Source of the DNA: Plutella xylostella
Taxonomy: Eukaryota; Arthropoda; Insecta; Lepidoptera; Plutellidae
Length of the DNA: 64,000 bases
NCBI RefSeq assembly: GCF_932276165.1
Contig: NC_064001.1
Coordinates: 9,121,501-9,185,500, forward strand
Direction: 5' to 3'
Below are positions 35,301-45,500 of the stretch, piece after piece. The notes under the pieces were generated by a model. That model did not search any database. It was not told the DNA's origin and saw nothing but the letters and a program-made list of their open reading frames with translations. Every line of letters begins with the position of its first letter. Position 1 is the stretch's first letter. Position numbers and translations under genes: made by a program.

Positions 35301-38300
35301 ATGACTAAGCCTGCAAGCAGCTACTCATTACATGGGTTCTGTGATGCTTCGGAGTTAGGTTTTGCGGCAGTGGTTTATTTGCGATCAAGTAACCAAGACG
35401 GCTCGGTGTCGGTACACTTGCTCATGGCTAAGAGCAAGGTCGCCCATCTCAGGACACGTCCCACCATTCCTAAATTGGAGTTGTGTGGAGCCGTGCTACT
35501 GGTTAAGCTTCTCAATCATGTGAGTCTTTGTCTTCAAAGATCCGTTGAATTTGAGGAGATAGTTGGATGGACCGACAGTATGATTTCATTGGCATGGATT
35601 AATACATCACCTCATACTCTTCAAGTATACGAGGCTAACAGAGTTTCACAAATTCAAAATTCTGCGGTTACTATCGCAGACGTCGCTTCACGCGGGTCAA
35701 CGGCTTCAACGTTACTTTCTCATCCATTGTGGTGGGAACCTGCCTGGCTTACTCAACATGAGTCCGCCTGGCCCTCTCGCGAGGTGGAGAGGCCTTCGGA
35801 ACTGCCTGGTATTAGATGTTGTGCAGTTACTAAAACGGAATCGGATTCGGAATTTGAGTGGATTTTAGATAGATATAGTTCACTTGATAAATTAATATCG
35901 GCTACAGGTTGGATTCGGAGATTTATTCATAATTGTAAAAATAAAAATAATCGGATTTCAAAGCAATATTTAACGGTGACAGAAAGGAAAGAATCCTTAC
36001 TTTGTTGGGTCAGTTTGATTGATTCAAAAGAAACATTTCGGTTCGGAAATTGAAGCTCTAGGTAACGGCGAGCAGATCAGAGGCAATTTAAGGAGTCTTA
36101 CTCCATTCGTAGACTCTCGTGGACTGTTGCGCGTTGGCGGTCGGCTCCAAAATGCGGATATCGGATTAGAAGCAAGTTGCGTCACATCTACGGGCGTATC
36201 ATTGAATCAGTGTCTTCACACTGGTCCCAAATTACAAAGGGACATAACGGACATTTTATTAAATTTTCGGAGACATAAAATTATTTTCATTTGTGACGTC
36301 AAACAAATGTTTCGGCAAACGGTAATAGACGAATCGGATCGGAAGTACCAACTTATATTATGGCGGGAGTCTCCTGATCAGCCTCTCCTCACATATGAGT
36401 TGTGTACTAACACTTACGGGTTGCGGTGTAGCCCGTACATTGCTAATCGAACAATCTTGGAGCTCGCCGAGCAAGAGCGTGAAAGCCTTCCTCGTGCGGC
36501 AGCGGTTTTAAGAACAGATGTGTACGTGGATGACATAATCACTGGTACGGATTCGGAATCTGATGCGTTGAGCCTTCAGCAAGAACTCATTACTTAAATG
36601 AAATCGGGTGGTTATGAGCTCCGTAAATGGATTTCAAATAGCTCAGCAATTCTACAAGGTTTACCTGATGATCATAAACAATTACCTCTCTTATTTGAAA
36701 ATTCGGAAAATCCCCATACGGTTGCGGTTCTCGGCGTTTTGTATGATCCGGTTCGAGATGTCTTTTCTTATAAACTAAATCTTGGTGCATCGAGTTCGGA
36801 CACTAAACGATCTATTTTATCTGTAGTTGCCCGGATATTTGACCCTAAGGGTTGGATTTGCCCAGTAGTGTATTGGGTTAAATGTTTACTGCAGCGTTTT
36901 TGGCTAAACAAGCTCGATTGGAATGATCCTTTACCTTCGGATTTGTTGCGTGAGTGGCAAGCGTTTCGGGAAGACTTGGTTAACCTTAAAAGGTTGGCTA
37001 TTCCTCGATGTACTATGACTAAGCCTGCAAGCAGCTACTCATTACATGGGTTCTGTGATGCTTCGGAGTTAGGTTTTGCGGCAGTGGTTTATTTGCGATC
37101 AAGTAACCAAGACGGCTCGGTGTCGGTACACTTGCTCATGGCTAAGAGCAAGGTCGCCCATCTCAGGACACGTCCCACCATTCCTAAATTGGAGTTGTGT
37201 GGAGCCGTGCTACTGGTTAAGCTTCTCAATCATGTGAGTCTTTGTCTTCAAAGATCCGTTGAATTTGAGGAGATAGTTGGATGGACCGACAGTATGATTT
37301 CATTGGCATGGATTAATACATCACCTCATACTCTTCAAGTATACGAGGCTAACAGAGTTTCACAAATTCAAAATTCTGCGGTTACTATCGCAGACGTCGC
37401 TTCACGCGGGTCAACGGCTTCAACGTTACTTTCTCATCCATTGTGGTGGGAACCTGCCTGGCTTACTCAACATGAGTCCGCCTGGCCCTCTCGCGAGGTG
37501 GAGAGGCCTTCGGAACTGCCTGGTATTAGATGTTGTGCAGTTACTAAAACGGAATCGGATTCGGAATTTGAGTGGATTTTAGATAGATATAGTTCACTTG
37601 ATAAATTAATATCGGCTACAGGTTGGATTCGGAGATTTATTCATAATTGTAAAAATAAAAATAATCGGATTTCAAAGCAATATTTAACGGTGACAGAAAG
37701 GAAAGAATCCTTACTTTGTTGGGTCAGTTTGATTGATTCAAAAGAAACATTTCGGTTCGGAAATTGAAGCTCTAGGTAACGGCGAGCAGATCAGAGGCAA
37801 TTTAAGGAGTCTTACTCCATTCGTAGACTCTCGTGGACTGTTGCGCGTTGGCGGTCGGCTCCAAAATGCGGATATCGGATTAGAAGCAAAACATCCCTTG
37901 CTTCTGCCAAAATCGGGACATTTCGTAAAACTTTTAATTTTGGATTTGCATTTGAAAAATTGTCATGCGGGACCAAATGCTCTTACGGCTATATTACAAC
38001 GGAATTTTTGGGTACTTTCAGCTAGGAGAGCTGTCAGGAATGTCACTTTTAAGTGCATTCAATGTTACAAATTGAAAGGCCTGACGACTCAGCCATTGAT
38101 GGGTAATTTGCCTCGTGATCGCGTTACTTCGGCTAGACCTTTTCAAGGTATCGGTACGGATTTTGCTGGACCTTTCCAGGTCAAAACACATAAGTTACGG
38201 AATCCGAAAATCACCAAAGCATACTTATGCGTGTTCGTGTGTCTGGCCACAAAATCGGTTCACCTGGAGTTGGTTTCGGAACTATCTACTGAGGCTTTTA

Positions 38301-40077
38301 TTGCCGCCTTGTCTCGGCTTGTGTCAAGGCGCGGCTTGCCCTCCCTTATTCGGTCGGACTGTGGCACTAATTATAAGGGTGCTGATAATTATTTAAGGGA
38401 AGTTTATCGTTTTTTGGAACAAAATCAAAATTATATCGGTCATAATATGTCCAAGCGCGGTATTACTTGGATTTTTGATCCTCCAGCTTGTCCATCATGG
38501 GGTGGTTTGTTTGAGGCTGCGGTTAAATCGGCGAAAACTCATTTAAAACGGTGCATTAAGTTTTTTGTAATTTTGTCCGTGTTTTTTGTGTACAAATAAA
38601 GAATATCTATTCTATCTATTGCAGGTATTCTATTCTATAAGAAAGATAAAGATACATTTGTTGGAATACTTTACCTCCTGATCTGGTGCATGGTGTATGT
38701 GCACATGAACATTGTAGTTTGGTCTCGGTGGGGGGTTTTGAGCCCCATTGTATCCCCAGTTGCTCGGTGGCGTACCACGATTCCAGTTTTCTATGTTCTG
38801 AAAAAAGAAAAGTAATTTCCAATATTTTACATATTGTAAGCGTTTGTGAAGCTTCTTCATGTAACCAAACCGAGGTATTTTTAACCTAACCGAATGGTGT
38901 GAAATTAGGCCTTAGAGTTTCAAAACAAAATTGTCTCCCATTGATTGACACAAAACCGTTAATTTCTTATAAATAATTATGGAACCTCTATAAATACACA
39001 AAGATTTAGAAGACGCTTTAATTGTTGTATTTACCTCTAAATGCGCAAATTGACACTCTAATAGTTATGTTTATCCTGTCTTATTTTGTATGTTTCTTGT
39101 CTATTTATGTTACTTTATTCGTACAGCAGTTTCGTGAATGTGCAAGAATAAAGTTTCGGCTTTCCTCATCTAAGCCATATCAGATACCTGTTTAAGGTCA
39201 TCATTTCCGGACCATCCCGATCGATCGGTACCATAAAAACTTCAGGTAAAAAACAACTTAAATCTAAAGTCCAAGTTCAAATTTTAATACCTTTTTCTTC
39301 AATATCGGTTAGTACCTCAAGTTATTTAACAACAATAAAAAATCCAATACCGGTTTAATGATTGACGATAAACATGACGTCAAAAAAACTCTGGCTTTCC
39401 ATTTTAAATTGTCTCATTTCCTTGAGGATAAAAAATTCAATGTAGAAAAGAAGTTTCAAAGTTATTCAAAATAAGACCCTAAGTTTACTACACCCCCATT
39501 ACAATTTTGTAATGTGTATAGTATATGCAGCTTGTATAGGTTACTTAGTCCTGCCAGTATGGACTAACAAATTATATAGGTAAGTCGGGATTTAAATAAA
39601 ACCTAAAATTCAAATTTAAACAATATTTTAAACTTCTTATTACTATGGTTTACATATAAAAAATGTTAACTATCGGTTTACTGACAAAAAGTTAAAATTT
39701 ATATTTCAGTGGCAGTTAGGAATTTGATATATATTTTTTCGAAAGAAGTGGGCACATAGTAGAGTTACAATAATTTATTATTAGAGTCACACAATAATTA
39801 GAAGGGAAATTTAGGAAAAAATCCATAACTAACTTACCCATCTTTTTATCCGTTTTGAAGCCAGCTTTAATTTGTCAGCTGCACATAATTCTAAAACAGA
39901 ACAACAAATTGACACAACTACAACCAATAATACAGTTCTTGCAGTGCAACTTCTAGCAAAAGTTCAAGTTTTTGATTAAATAAACATAACTTTTAAGTAC
40001 AACAACTGATACAAAAATTTACTACCTATAAAAATAAGTACGAAAAATATCGAGAGTAAAAATACGCGTTGTGCCAT
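22921..40077 (-). CDS. Snake-like trypsin-family serine protease, gene B
   Basis: Secreted S1A protease with a long Pro/His-rich N-terminal region. Exons: 40077-40026, 39890-39838, 38797-38675, 27053-26973, 26789-26664, 26552-26475, 25548-25462, 25351-25099, 24943-24881, 24717-24632, 24474-24289, 24198-23979, 23780-23614, 23226-22975. All are GT-AG and in phase, 1,827 bases to 22975. Read-through to the stop at 22921 gives about 626 residues. Signal peptide MAQRVFLLSIFFVLIFI. Catalytic H57 (LTTAHC), D102 (DDVAVMEL) and S195 (GDSGGAF) are present. Residue 189 is Asn (INTCP), and the usual IVGG start is replaced by EFRGDDDD, so canonical zymogen activation and trypsin specificity are doubtful. 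At 22975 a consensus donor CGA/GTGAGT joins in frame to unit A. A BEL element and other repeats fill the 11.6-kb third intron; a LINE lies in another. Confidence 0.85.
22975..23226 (-). CDS. Gene B Ser-195 exon with chimeric 3' end
   Basis: Begins GDSGGAFQVELDLPKHMSG and runs through GEPNTPVVFSRV to the terminal helix WADWIVEVIE, where paralogs soon stop. This exon instead continues in frame for about 27 codons (REISIKDALDNIAANIRKNL) to AACCAAATTCGA/GTGAGTT, which resembles the donor end of the paralogs' linker exon (AACCCTATTCCT/GTGAGTT at 26664). It therefore looks like a fusion of a protease last exon with a linker exon, made by loss of the intergenic DNA and 5' exons of unit A. Confidence 0.7.
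25618..26395 (+). mobile_element. 5'-truncated non-LTR LINE with (AAAT)n tail
   Basis: An open frame at 25618-26112 encodes the end of a reverse transcriptase and its C-terminal region: SFIRSKLEYCAVIWTPFYQ, then DAIERVQARFLRML. It is followed by about 250 bases of 3' UTR and an (AAAT)n tail at 26367-26395. It lies in the gene B intron between exons 25548-25462 and 26552-26475, antisense to that gene. A different LINE lineage from the one at 20148-21282. Confidence 0.8.
27268..27345 (+). repeat. LINE 3'-tail fragment
   Basis: CCACCCAAAGGTTGTCTGTC followed by GCTTTAAGCGATAAGACCGC and CATTTGTACATTTTATG matches the 3' UTR motif also seen at 45229-45362 (CCATCCAAAGGTTGTCTGG, GAGCAATAAGGCCGCC). 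It is a scrap only. Confidence 0.5.
27845..28612. repeat. Tandem repeat, 188-bp unit, about four copies
   Basis: The block AACTCTGGATCAACTTAACC recurs at 188-base intervals (near 27889, 28077, 28265, 28453). Each unit also contains TTTTTTTTACAAAATAGAAG, GAGTATCTACGACCCGTTTG and AAAAAAGTTGGGCATGAATA. Units 2 and 3 are nearly identical; the first and last are more diverged, as expected of an array homogenised from the middle. The open frames across it are by-products. Confidence 0.9.
28704..28746. repeat. Perfect 18-bp stem-loop
   Basis: ACCATACGATCGCTGAAA (28704-28721) is the exact reverse complement of 28729-28746, with the 7-base loop AGTGGGA. It contains the palindrome CGATCG. No flanking gene or terminator context; it may be an element end or the core of a palindromic repeat. 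Confidence 0.75.
28825..29045 (-). repeat. RTE-type LINE 3' tail
   Basis: Read on the - strand: CCCACACTGGGACAGAGTAG, TGGACTAGGCCTAATCCC, GGAGACCCATGCCCCGGCAG, TGGAGATGTGACGGGTCGTG and ATGATGG. This is the standard lepidopteran RTE 3' tail ending in GATGAT. The LINE body is not attached directly, though an endonuclease scrap on the same strand lies at 29627-29881. Confidence 0.7.
29627..29881 (-). pseudogene. RTE-type LINE endonuclease fragment
   Basis: The open frame contains NRPHIDYSKMKTFTSRCYKY and VKSDHHLVVGKI. IDY/H followed by SDHHLV is the end of the APE-type endonuclease domain of RTE LINEs. It ends without the reverse transcriptase and carries no other LINE domain in frame, so it is a decayed fragment. 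Confidence 0.6.
29906..30024. repeat. Short hairpin MITE (119 bp)
   Basis: ATTAGCCATTAACAATCC at the left end mirrors GGATTGTTAATTGCTAAT at the right (17 of 18). The mirror continues with GCATCGTCGCTCG against CGAGCGACGCTGC. It sits between two RTE fragments of opposite orientation. Confidence 0.65.
30025..30270 (+). pseudogene. RTE-type LINE ORF2 C-terminal fragment
   Basis: The frame reads HGADTWTMTNETVHRIRVPQ, RAIERAILSISLRRIPN and AELKWEWQDTWL, corresponding to the conserved YGAETW, QRAMERSMLG and LKWQWAGH blocks of RTE reverse transcriptase C-termini. It is truncated on both sides. Confidence 0.75.
30285..30715. repeat. Tandem repeat, about 74-bp unit, six copies
   Basis: TTTGAGTCCTTTCTGCTAAA or a close variant recurs near 30297, 30371, 30444, 30518, 30591 and 30665, each followed by AAATT, a T-rich run and GAATAAGTATTT-like sequence. 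Later copies are more diverged (CTTGAGTCTTTTATG). It forms the right subterminal array of the candidate transposon at 27367-30890. Confidence 0.85.
30895..31188 (+). repeat. 5' LTR of BEL/Pao element
   Basis: Starts TGACAGTCTACTCAGTCGTT and ends at TATCCAACA just before TTTTGGTAGCAGAGCGTGG, which looks like a primer-binding site starting TGG (complement of a tRNA CCA end). Its limits are supported by the solo LTR at 16690-16991, which shares all blocks in order. No matching 3' LTR was found near 38600. Confidence 0.75.
31960..33534 (+). pseudogene. BEL/Pao Gag, with in-frame stop
   Basis: Starts MALRSSFSVFKVKLQWLID and is interrupted by TAA at 32215-32217; the frame reopens immediately at ATG 32218. 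Gag core includes LPTLQLPIFTGDLDQWVGFN. Zinc-binding knuckles CAYCGESSHSVLNRC and CYFCLASHHYRDC end near 33150. Beyond about 33180 the sequence becomes GC-rich and the frame no longer looks like Gag, so the shift to the pol frame, or sequence damage, lies there. Confidence 0.85.
33483..38600 (+). pseudogene. BEL/Pao Pol: protease, RT/RNase H, integrase
   Basis: Aspartic protease motif ALLDAGSQGSLI near 33575; reverse transcriptase KIRVVFNGS near 34436, FICDVKQMFRQ near 34575 and catalytic VYVDDIITG near 34810; RNase H region HGFCDASELGFAAV near 35330. A TAA at 34881-34883 is followed at once by ATG in the same frame. Near 36019-36053 the frame changes, and the same damage is present in the second duplicate. 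Integrase has the HHCC region (HLKNCHAG, CIQCYKLKG) and the D, D, E residues in GTDFAGPF, RSDCGTNY and GLFEAAVK. A short unrelated tail precedes the stop at 38599. Confidence 0.85.
34461..37888 (+). repeat. Perfect direct tandem duplication, 2 x 1,714 bp, inside BEL pol
   Basis: 34461-36174 is followed directly by 36175-37888 with the same sequence. All derived frames (for example the 389-codon frames at 34884 and 36598) are identical at offset 1,714. It covers the RT core, RNase H and the start of the integrase region. The first unit's junction reads GAAGCA/AGTTGCGTCAC; after the second unit the sequence continues GAAGCA/AAACATCCC. It is either a very recent duplication or an assembly error. 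Confidence 0.92.
38675..38797 (-). CDS. Gene B exon 3 (Pro/Asn/His-rich region)
   Basis: Encodes NIENWNRGTPPSNWGYNG, then PPPRPNYNVHVHIHHAP. It matches exon 3 of gene C (44925-44800) and gene D (53883-53758) in phase and position. Acceptor TTCAG, donor GTAAAG. It anchors the right side of the long intron holding the BEL element, showing that gene B spans the transposon block. Confidence 0.88.
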
Positions 40078-40084
40078 TCCGAAC

Positions 40085-40225
40085 CGAACCTTTTGTGTAC
40101 TAATATTTATTTGATGTGACGAGATGATGCACAGAACAGTTTTGAATGGGAAAACAAGTTTTTAATATTATGAATAAAATTCTCAAGGATTTGCCAAATG
40201 ACGTAAAGTTTATTGTCATATTACT
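40085..40225 (-). promoter_or_regulatory. Conserved upstream block of gene B
   Basis: Upstream of the gene B start codon the - strand shows TTTACGTCATTTGGCAAATC, CTTGAGAATTTTATTC, ACTTGTTTTCCC, GCATCATC and ATTAGTACACAAAAGG in this order. Similar blocks occur at the same distance upstream of genes C and D, beyond what neutral intergenic DNA of such old duplicates should keep. TGACGT (on the + strand) is CRE-like. The transcription start is unknown. Confidence 0.5.
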
Positions 40226-40841
40226 TAAATTGGTTCGATAGAGTTAACAAATGGCTCTGAATCTATAACGTATTTGAAACACATTAACTTTTTAAATAAA
40301 AAATATACTTGACCAACACACCATAAATGAAGGTTATGCTATATGATCATTCTTCATTTATTATAAACATACGTAACATATTTATACTTTTTTAGGTTCT
40401 GTACCCAAATGGTTAAACTGACTCTATTGCCAAAACTCCGCTGTACATTCGGTTCGTCACAGGGCTGATCTCAATAACATTCTGTCATTAACCTCCTCAC
40501 GTCCTCACGTTTTGGTATTAGATCATTAATTTTATAGAAGATATGCAGAATCATTTTGTTCGTTAGCTCTATTGATTGTTATTAATGAGCATATCATTTT
40601 ACATACTTCTCCTACACTATCTTGGATGAACAATATAGACAATGATTTTGAAGTAGTTTTATCATACAGGTACCTAAGGCGTAGGGTATGTATTTACATT
40701 ACACATTTCCATAACTCGCCTTAATTTCAATTACTTATCTATAATCGGGAAGGGCATACATAAAAACCTTTTTCTTAAAAAACTTTTTTATTGCTAAGCA
40801 AGTATTTTTTATATTACTAATTATTTGCGATTTTGTTTATT

Positions 40842-42577
40842 TCAAACCCGCCTAGAATCGGGTAAGTATTCCTCAAGGATGGGTACTTCTTTTGGCCAAA
40901 CATTTTCGTCGATCCAATCTGTGAAGTATGACACTCTGGTATAGACCGCTGGAGTGTTTGCCCTCCCGCAGCCGATCCCAAACGAGGTGATGCCAAAAAC
41001 GTAGTGCATGCTTCCTGACATGTCTTCAGGAAGGTCCAGCTGTACTTGGAATGGACCACCGGAGTCACCCTGAGGGATAGAATAAATAGAGCTAAGAGGA
41101 TAAAGTTGAGAAGTTCTGTAAAATCTGGATGGTTTTGCGTTTACAATTTAAATCTTCTTTGCGTGAAGTCGTGGAAGGATTAGCTCCAATTTCTCCATAG
41201 TCGGTTTGATCGAACCAGGGAAAGGTTGATCAATTATACGTCATCTCCATATTAAATTTTTGCCAGATGTGGCAAAGTCAAGCAATTCCTGGTTATGCTT
41301 TAACCGACTGTGGATAAATTGGGACTTAACCAGTCAGAATAGCGTCAGTCATTGTCGGCTCACGCTAACCACAGCTCTATCATTGCGTGACAGTTCTTGT
41401 TCGTTCGTTGGTTGATTTTGAGAGTAGCTACCATTGATACTTCTTCATTGATCGTATAGACACTTACTTGACAAGTGTCGACACCACCGGTGAGGTTCCC
41501 TCCGCACAACTGGTGATCTTCAGTTCCGCAGAAGTTCCTGTTACAGGTCTTTTTCAGAAGTTTATCGCAAGCTTCCCGCTCTATAACGCTGAGTTTGGCC
41601 ACTTGTAACGTCGGTGAAACGGTTTTTGTTGCTGGAATTAGTGTATTTATTATTAACATAAAAAAATATATTTTAGATACATAACAATTTTGGAAAAAGG
41701 TATTATAAGGCATGGTTATATGTGTATTTCAAACGTGCAATCGAAATAAATAGTACTTGTAACACTCATATTTATGAAATTGGTTAGTTTGATTCACTTG
41801 AAAGTGATTGATTTAAGGACTACATCTTTATTAATTATAATGCATACTAATACGAGTATTACCAGAGTCGACCACTCCCCACCCAGTCACTGTCGGCTGG
41901 TGCGGTAAATTGTTCGTGTCTTCATCATTCCATAAACACGCTGGCCGGATCACAGTTGAAAATTCCACTTCTTTCTCTAGCTCCATAAGAGCTATGTCAA
42001 AATACTTCTTCGGCGCTGCGTAATTTGGGTGAACGATGATTCTGATTATTTTTACATCAATCGCAGTTTCTTCATCATCACTTGTCTGAAAGATTAATAA
42101 ACCTTTCTGATAAGTACATATAAAGACTCCCATAACTACCATAAATTTCAGGAAAAATTGCCACTTACTTTTTCATAGATATTATTATCTCCTAGTCTCA
42201 CAATCTTGGGGTCAGACTCAGCGATGGTAGAGTCTACAGGTACGTGCGTGCAGTGCGCTGCCGTCAGCACAAAGTTGTGGCTGATTAATGTGCATCCACA
42301 CTTGAACACCCACAAACCATTGGTATCATCAATCGCCTTCCAACCTATGGCACCCTGGTAAATAAGTAAGAGAGACATTAAGTTTACTTCCGTAATTATT
42401 AATTTGTGATATAGGTATGACGCTACAAAAAACTATTTTCATGTTTGTCGTATAATATGTGATGAAATAAATTTTAAAAAATACCAACCATATGAGGATA
42501 ATCTGCTATTTCGGCTTCCTCTCCCCCAACAACCGATATGCCAAATACTCCTGCTTCCCAATCTTTCTTTTTTTGAC
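40842..42577 (-). CDS. Gene C catalytic-domain exons (five exons)
   Basis: Exons 42577-42489 (activation region), 42354-42169 (H57), 42085-41863 (D102), 41631-41468 (residue 189 and conserved cysteines) and 41069-40842 (S195, terminal helix WIDENVW and stop). The order of one catalytic residue per exon is shared by B, A and D, so it is ancestral. The C-terminus ends PDSRRV. Confidence 0.92.
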
Positions 42578-45500
42578 CTGAAATAATGACGATACAGGCA
42601 TAAAGTTTAACTACAAATATGGTCTGGCCATTATTATTATGCCATTATGCTTAAACTTACAAGCAGCTCCACGAGGTTGTCTTAATTCATTTCTTCGGGC
42701 TTCCCAAACAAACTCCCTGCATGCTGAAATCATAAACAATTTTAATACTATTTTAACAAAAAGATCATCTTTTTTTCCTGTGCTTTACGCAAATAATCTT
42801 TGCATGTTACTTTAAAATAAATTAGATTATTTATTTATAAACACTTTATTGTACATTATAAAGTTACAATAATAAGAGGTGAAGAACATTAAATTCTAAA
42901 TTATTACTCACTAAATCTTGACTGTGTAAACTATTTAAATCTTGTTTAAATTTGTATTTTTTAATACTTTATTTGTATCAAAACATTACCATAGAATTAT
43001 CACTTACCAATCGCATTAATTTTGCTTCCTTCAACATAAAAATTTGGCATCATAGGATCATAATCATCACAAGGGTTTTCAGATGGAGGATCTGTGTTCA
43101 AATAAACATCTTTCAAGTCCACGAGTTTGCGTTTCTTTTTCATTTCAGATTCTTTCGTAACTACTTTTTCAGAATTTTCAATTCCTGTTATTGGAGTTAG
43201 CGGATAGTTAAGCCAGTAGTTGACAATATCATCGTCAGCATCTTTGTTGGCCTGTAATAGAAAAAAAAATGTATTTTATATTTTATTACATAAGTAATAC
43301 ATGTCAATCTACAAAACCTTATAAAAATCATGATGGAATTACGAATTTTCAAATAATGCGCAATGTGTTAATGTTAGAACAGCATAAATTTCAGTTAGTA
43401 CATAATATATAGTTTTTTATTTAATGAATTTAATGGCAACGACGTTTATACAATTCATAGCCGTACTCATTTATGAAAAATATACTCAATCTATATTTTC
43501 CGTACCTTTGTTTTATTTTTATTTTTGATATTAAGTTCCTTTTCTATTTCAGTCGATGTCTCAGGTTTATTAATAAATTTGAGGGGCTGTAATTAAAATT
43601 GAGATTAGATTAGGTAACTAATTAAAATATTATTTAATATCCATATAAAAATACCAATTTCGTGTACATAAAAAAATATAATAAAGTAAATCAGTAACCT
43701 ACTTTCTCAGTAACATTCCGAGCATCAAGTTTTATATTTGATAAAAAACCTTTGATTTCATCTTCTACTGGCCTGCCGTAGAAGTCTTTTGTAGAAATTA
43801 GCTGGAATAAGATTATATAATAATGAATTCAAATTTAATAATGTAATCAAATACCATGGTAGAAAGATGATTTTTATGTGTGTATGTAATCTGTATTTTA
43901 TTTAAATTATTATTATTATTTGACTCACAGGGATTGGATTCATATTCCCACTAGGCCGGTTAGCATGATCTCGCTCGGTCGTCTCGCGGACATTGTGATG
44001 ATCTTGGCTACTTGGATGATGTGCTACTAGTCGCTGGTACGTCTGCAATAAAATTATCATAACCTTTAATATTTCAATAATTTACCGCCCACACGTTTGC
44101 CGATGGGAAATCCGGTTTTATTATGTAAAATTTATCATTATGGACATTAATAATATTAGTGTATTGTCTGTAGTAACTTAACCTAAGAGGTACAGACTAC
44201 AATCTTAGACAAGTGTACGATTTATTACTTAACAATGTCATTGTTTAAATTTATACCTAGATCAATTGTTTTTTTAAAAATGACCCAAAAAATAAACAAA
44301 ATTATACTTACAGGACTTTTGGATACTTCAGTCCCCGCTGCACGAATCCGTTATCGACATATCGTGATTTGCTATAAATACGGCGAGTTTATCGACACGT
44401 TCACGTCGGAACCGTGCCGCGGTTTCGGAAAATGTATTTACTTACCAGTCCCTGATAAAAGCCATGATGGAAGCCACGCTCATAATCTTCATTATTATAT
44501 TGTTGACTTGGTGGTTGGTACAACTGGAATGTGACAATTCATATAGATAAGTCAAATATACCTAACAAATCGGTAAACTACATGCTCCCTAGAAATCAAA
44601 CTAAATTATCTATCTTCCAAACTAAACAAAATTCCTGCAGCCGCTACACGGGTTAGTTATCGACGTCGATAAACTCGTTTAAAAAGCGTTCCACCAAACA
44701 CAGCCCCGTATTTATGGTGAATCGCGATATGATGTCGTTTATCTACGTCGATAACGAACCCGTGCAGCGGCAGCAGAGATACGCTTTATCTACGCTTACC
44801 GTTTGCTCCGGTTCATGGTGAATGTGGACATGCACGTTGTAGTCTGGTCGTGTCGGGGGATTCGGAGCACTTCGGTATCCGAAGTTGCTCGGCGTATTTG
44901 GATATCCATTCCAATTTTCAATGTTCTGAAAAATTATCAAAAGTCGTTCACCCTGATGACCCTCAAGTAACCCCTTCGGCTTTGTATACCAATATTGCAA
45001 CAACATATAAAAAATAAAACCAAAACTATAACATGAATAAAAAATCAAAAAACTCCGTCTTGACGTCATGCATGACACACCTTTTTTAGTATACCTTGGT
45101 TTAAGTTTTATTAATCTACCGGTAGAACTGGATTCTCCGGAGAAACCTAATGCCTCATTCAGACGCTAGCCGAGGCTAGGGGCTACTCTACCTTTACAAA
45201 ATACGAAATTTCTCCTTCCTTCTCTCTTCCATCCAAAGGTTGTCTGGTAGAGATTGCTATGAGCAATAAGGCCGCCTTTTTGTACTGTTTTTATTTGTAA
45301 GCTTTATTTTGTAATTTTTTTTCTGTTTTTGGTGCAAATAAAGGGGATTGTATTGTATTGTATTGTAAATTTTGGAGAGCAGTCATGCAATCCGCACGTT
45401 TAATGCAATGAGAATAATCGTGGTACTATCATTGGAAATATTTTCGATTTTAGAGTTCTAGAGCTTCAGCCCAAGTTTATAATTTAAAGATTTCGCCAGA

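Larger units (their letters stand above)
31189..38600 (+). mobile_element. BEL/Pao LTR retrotransposon, damaged, missing 3' LTR
   Basis: Internal region of a BEL/Pao element in the third intron of gene B, in the orientation opposite to that gene. Order: leader, Gag, aspartic protease, reverse transcriptase, RNase H, integrase. It is broken by in-frame stops, frame changes and a 1,714-base internal tandem duplication. Integrase stops soon after its catalytic Glu and runs into AAATAAAGAATATCTATTC with no 3' LTR, so the 3' end has been lost. It cannot encode a continuous polyprotein as it stands. Confidence 0.9.

Noticed and set aside
40817..41068. 83-codon - strand frame over the gene C last exon
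   Set aside because: Wrong frame. The correct frame gives GDSGGPFQVQLDLPEDMSG and the stop at 40842.
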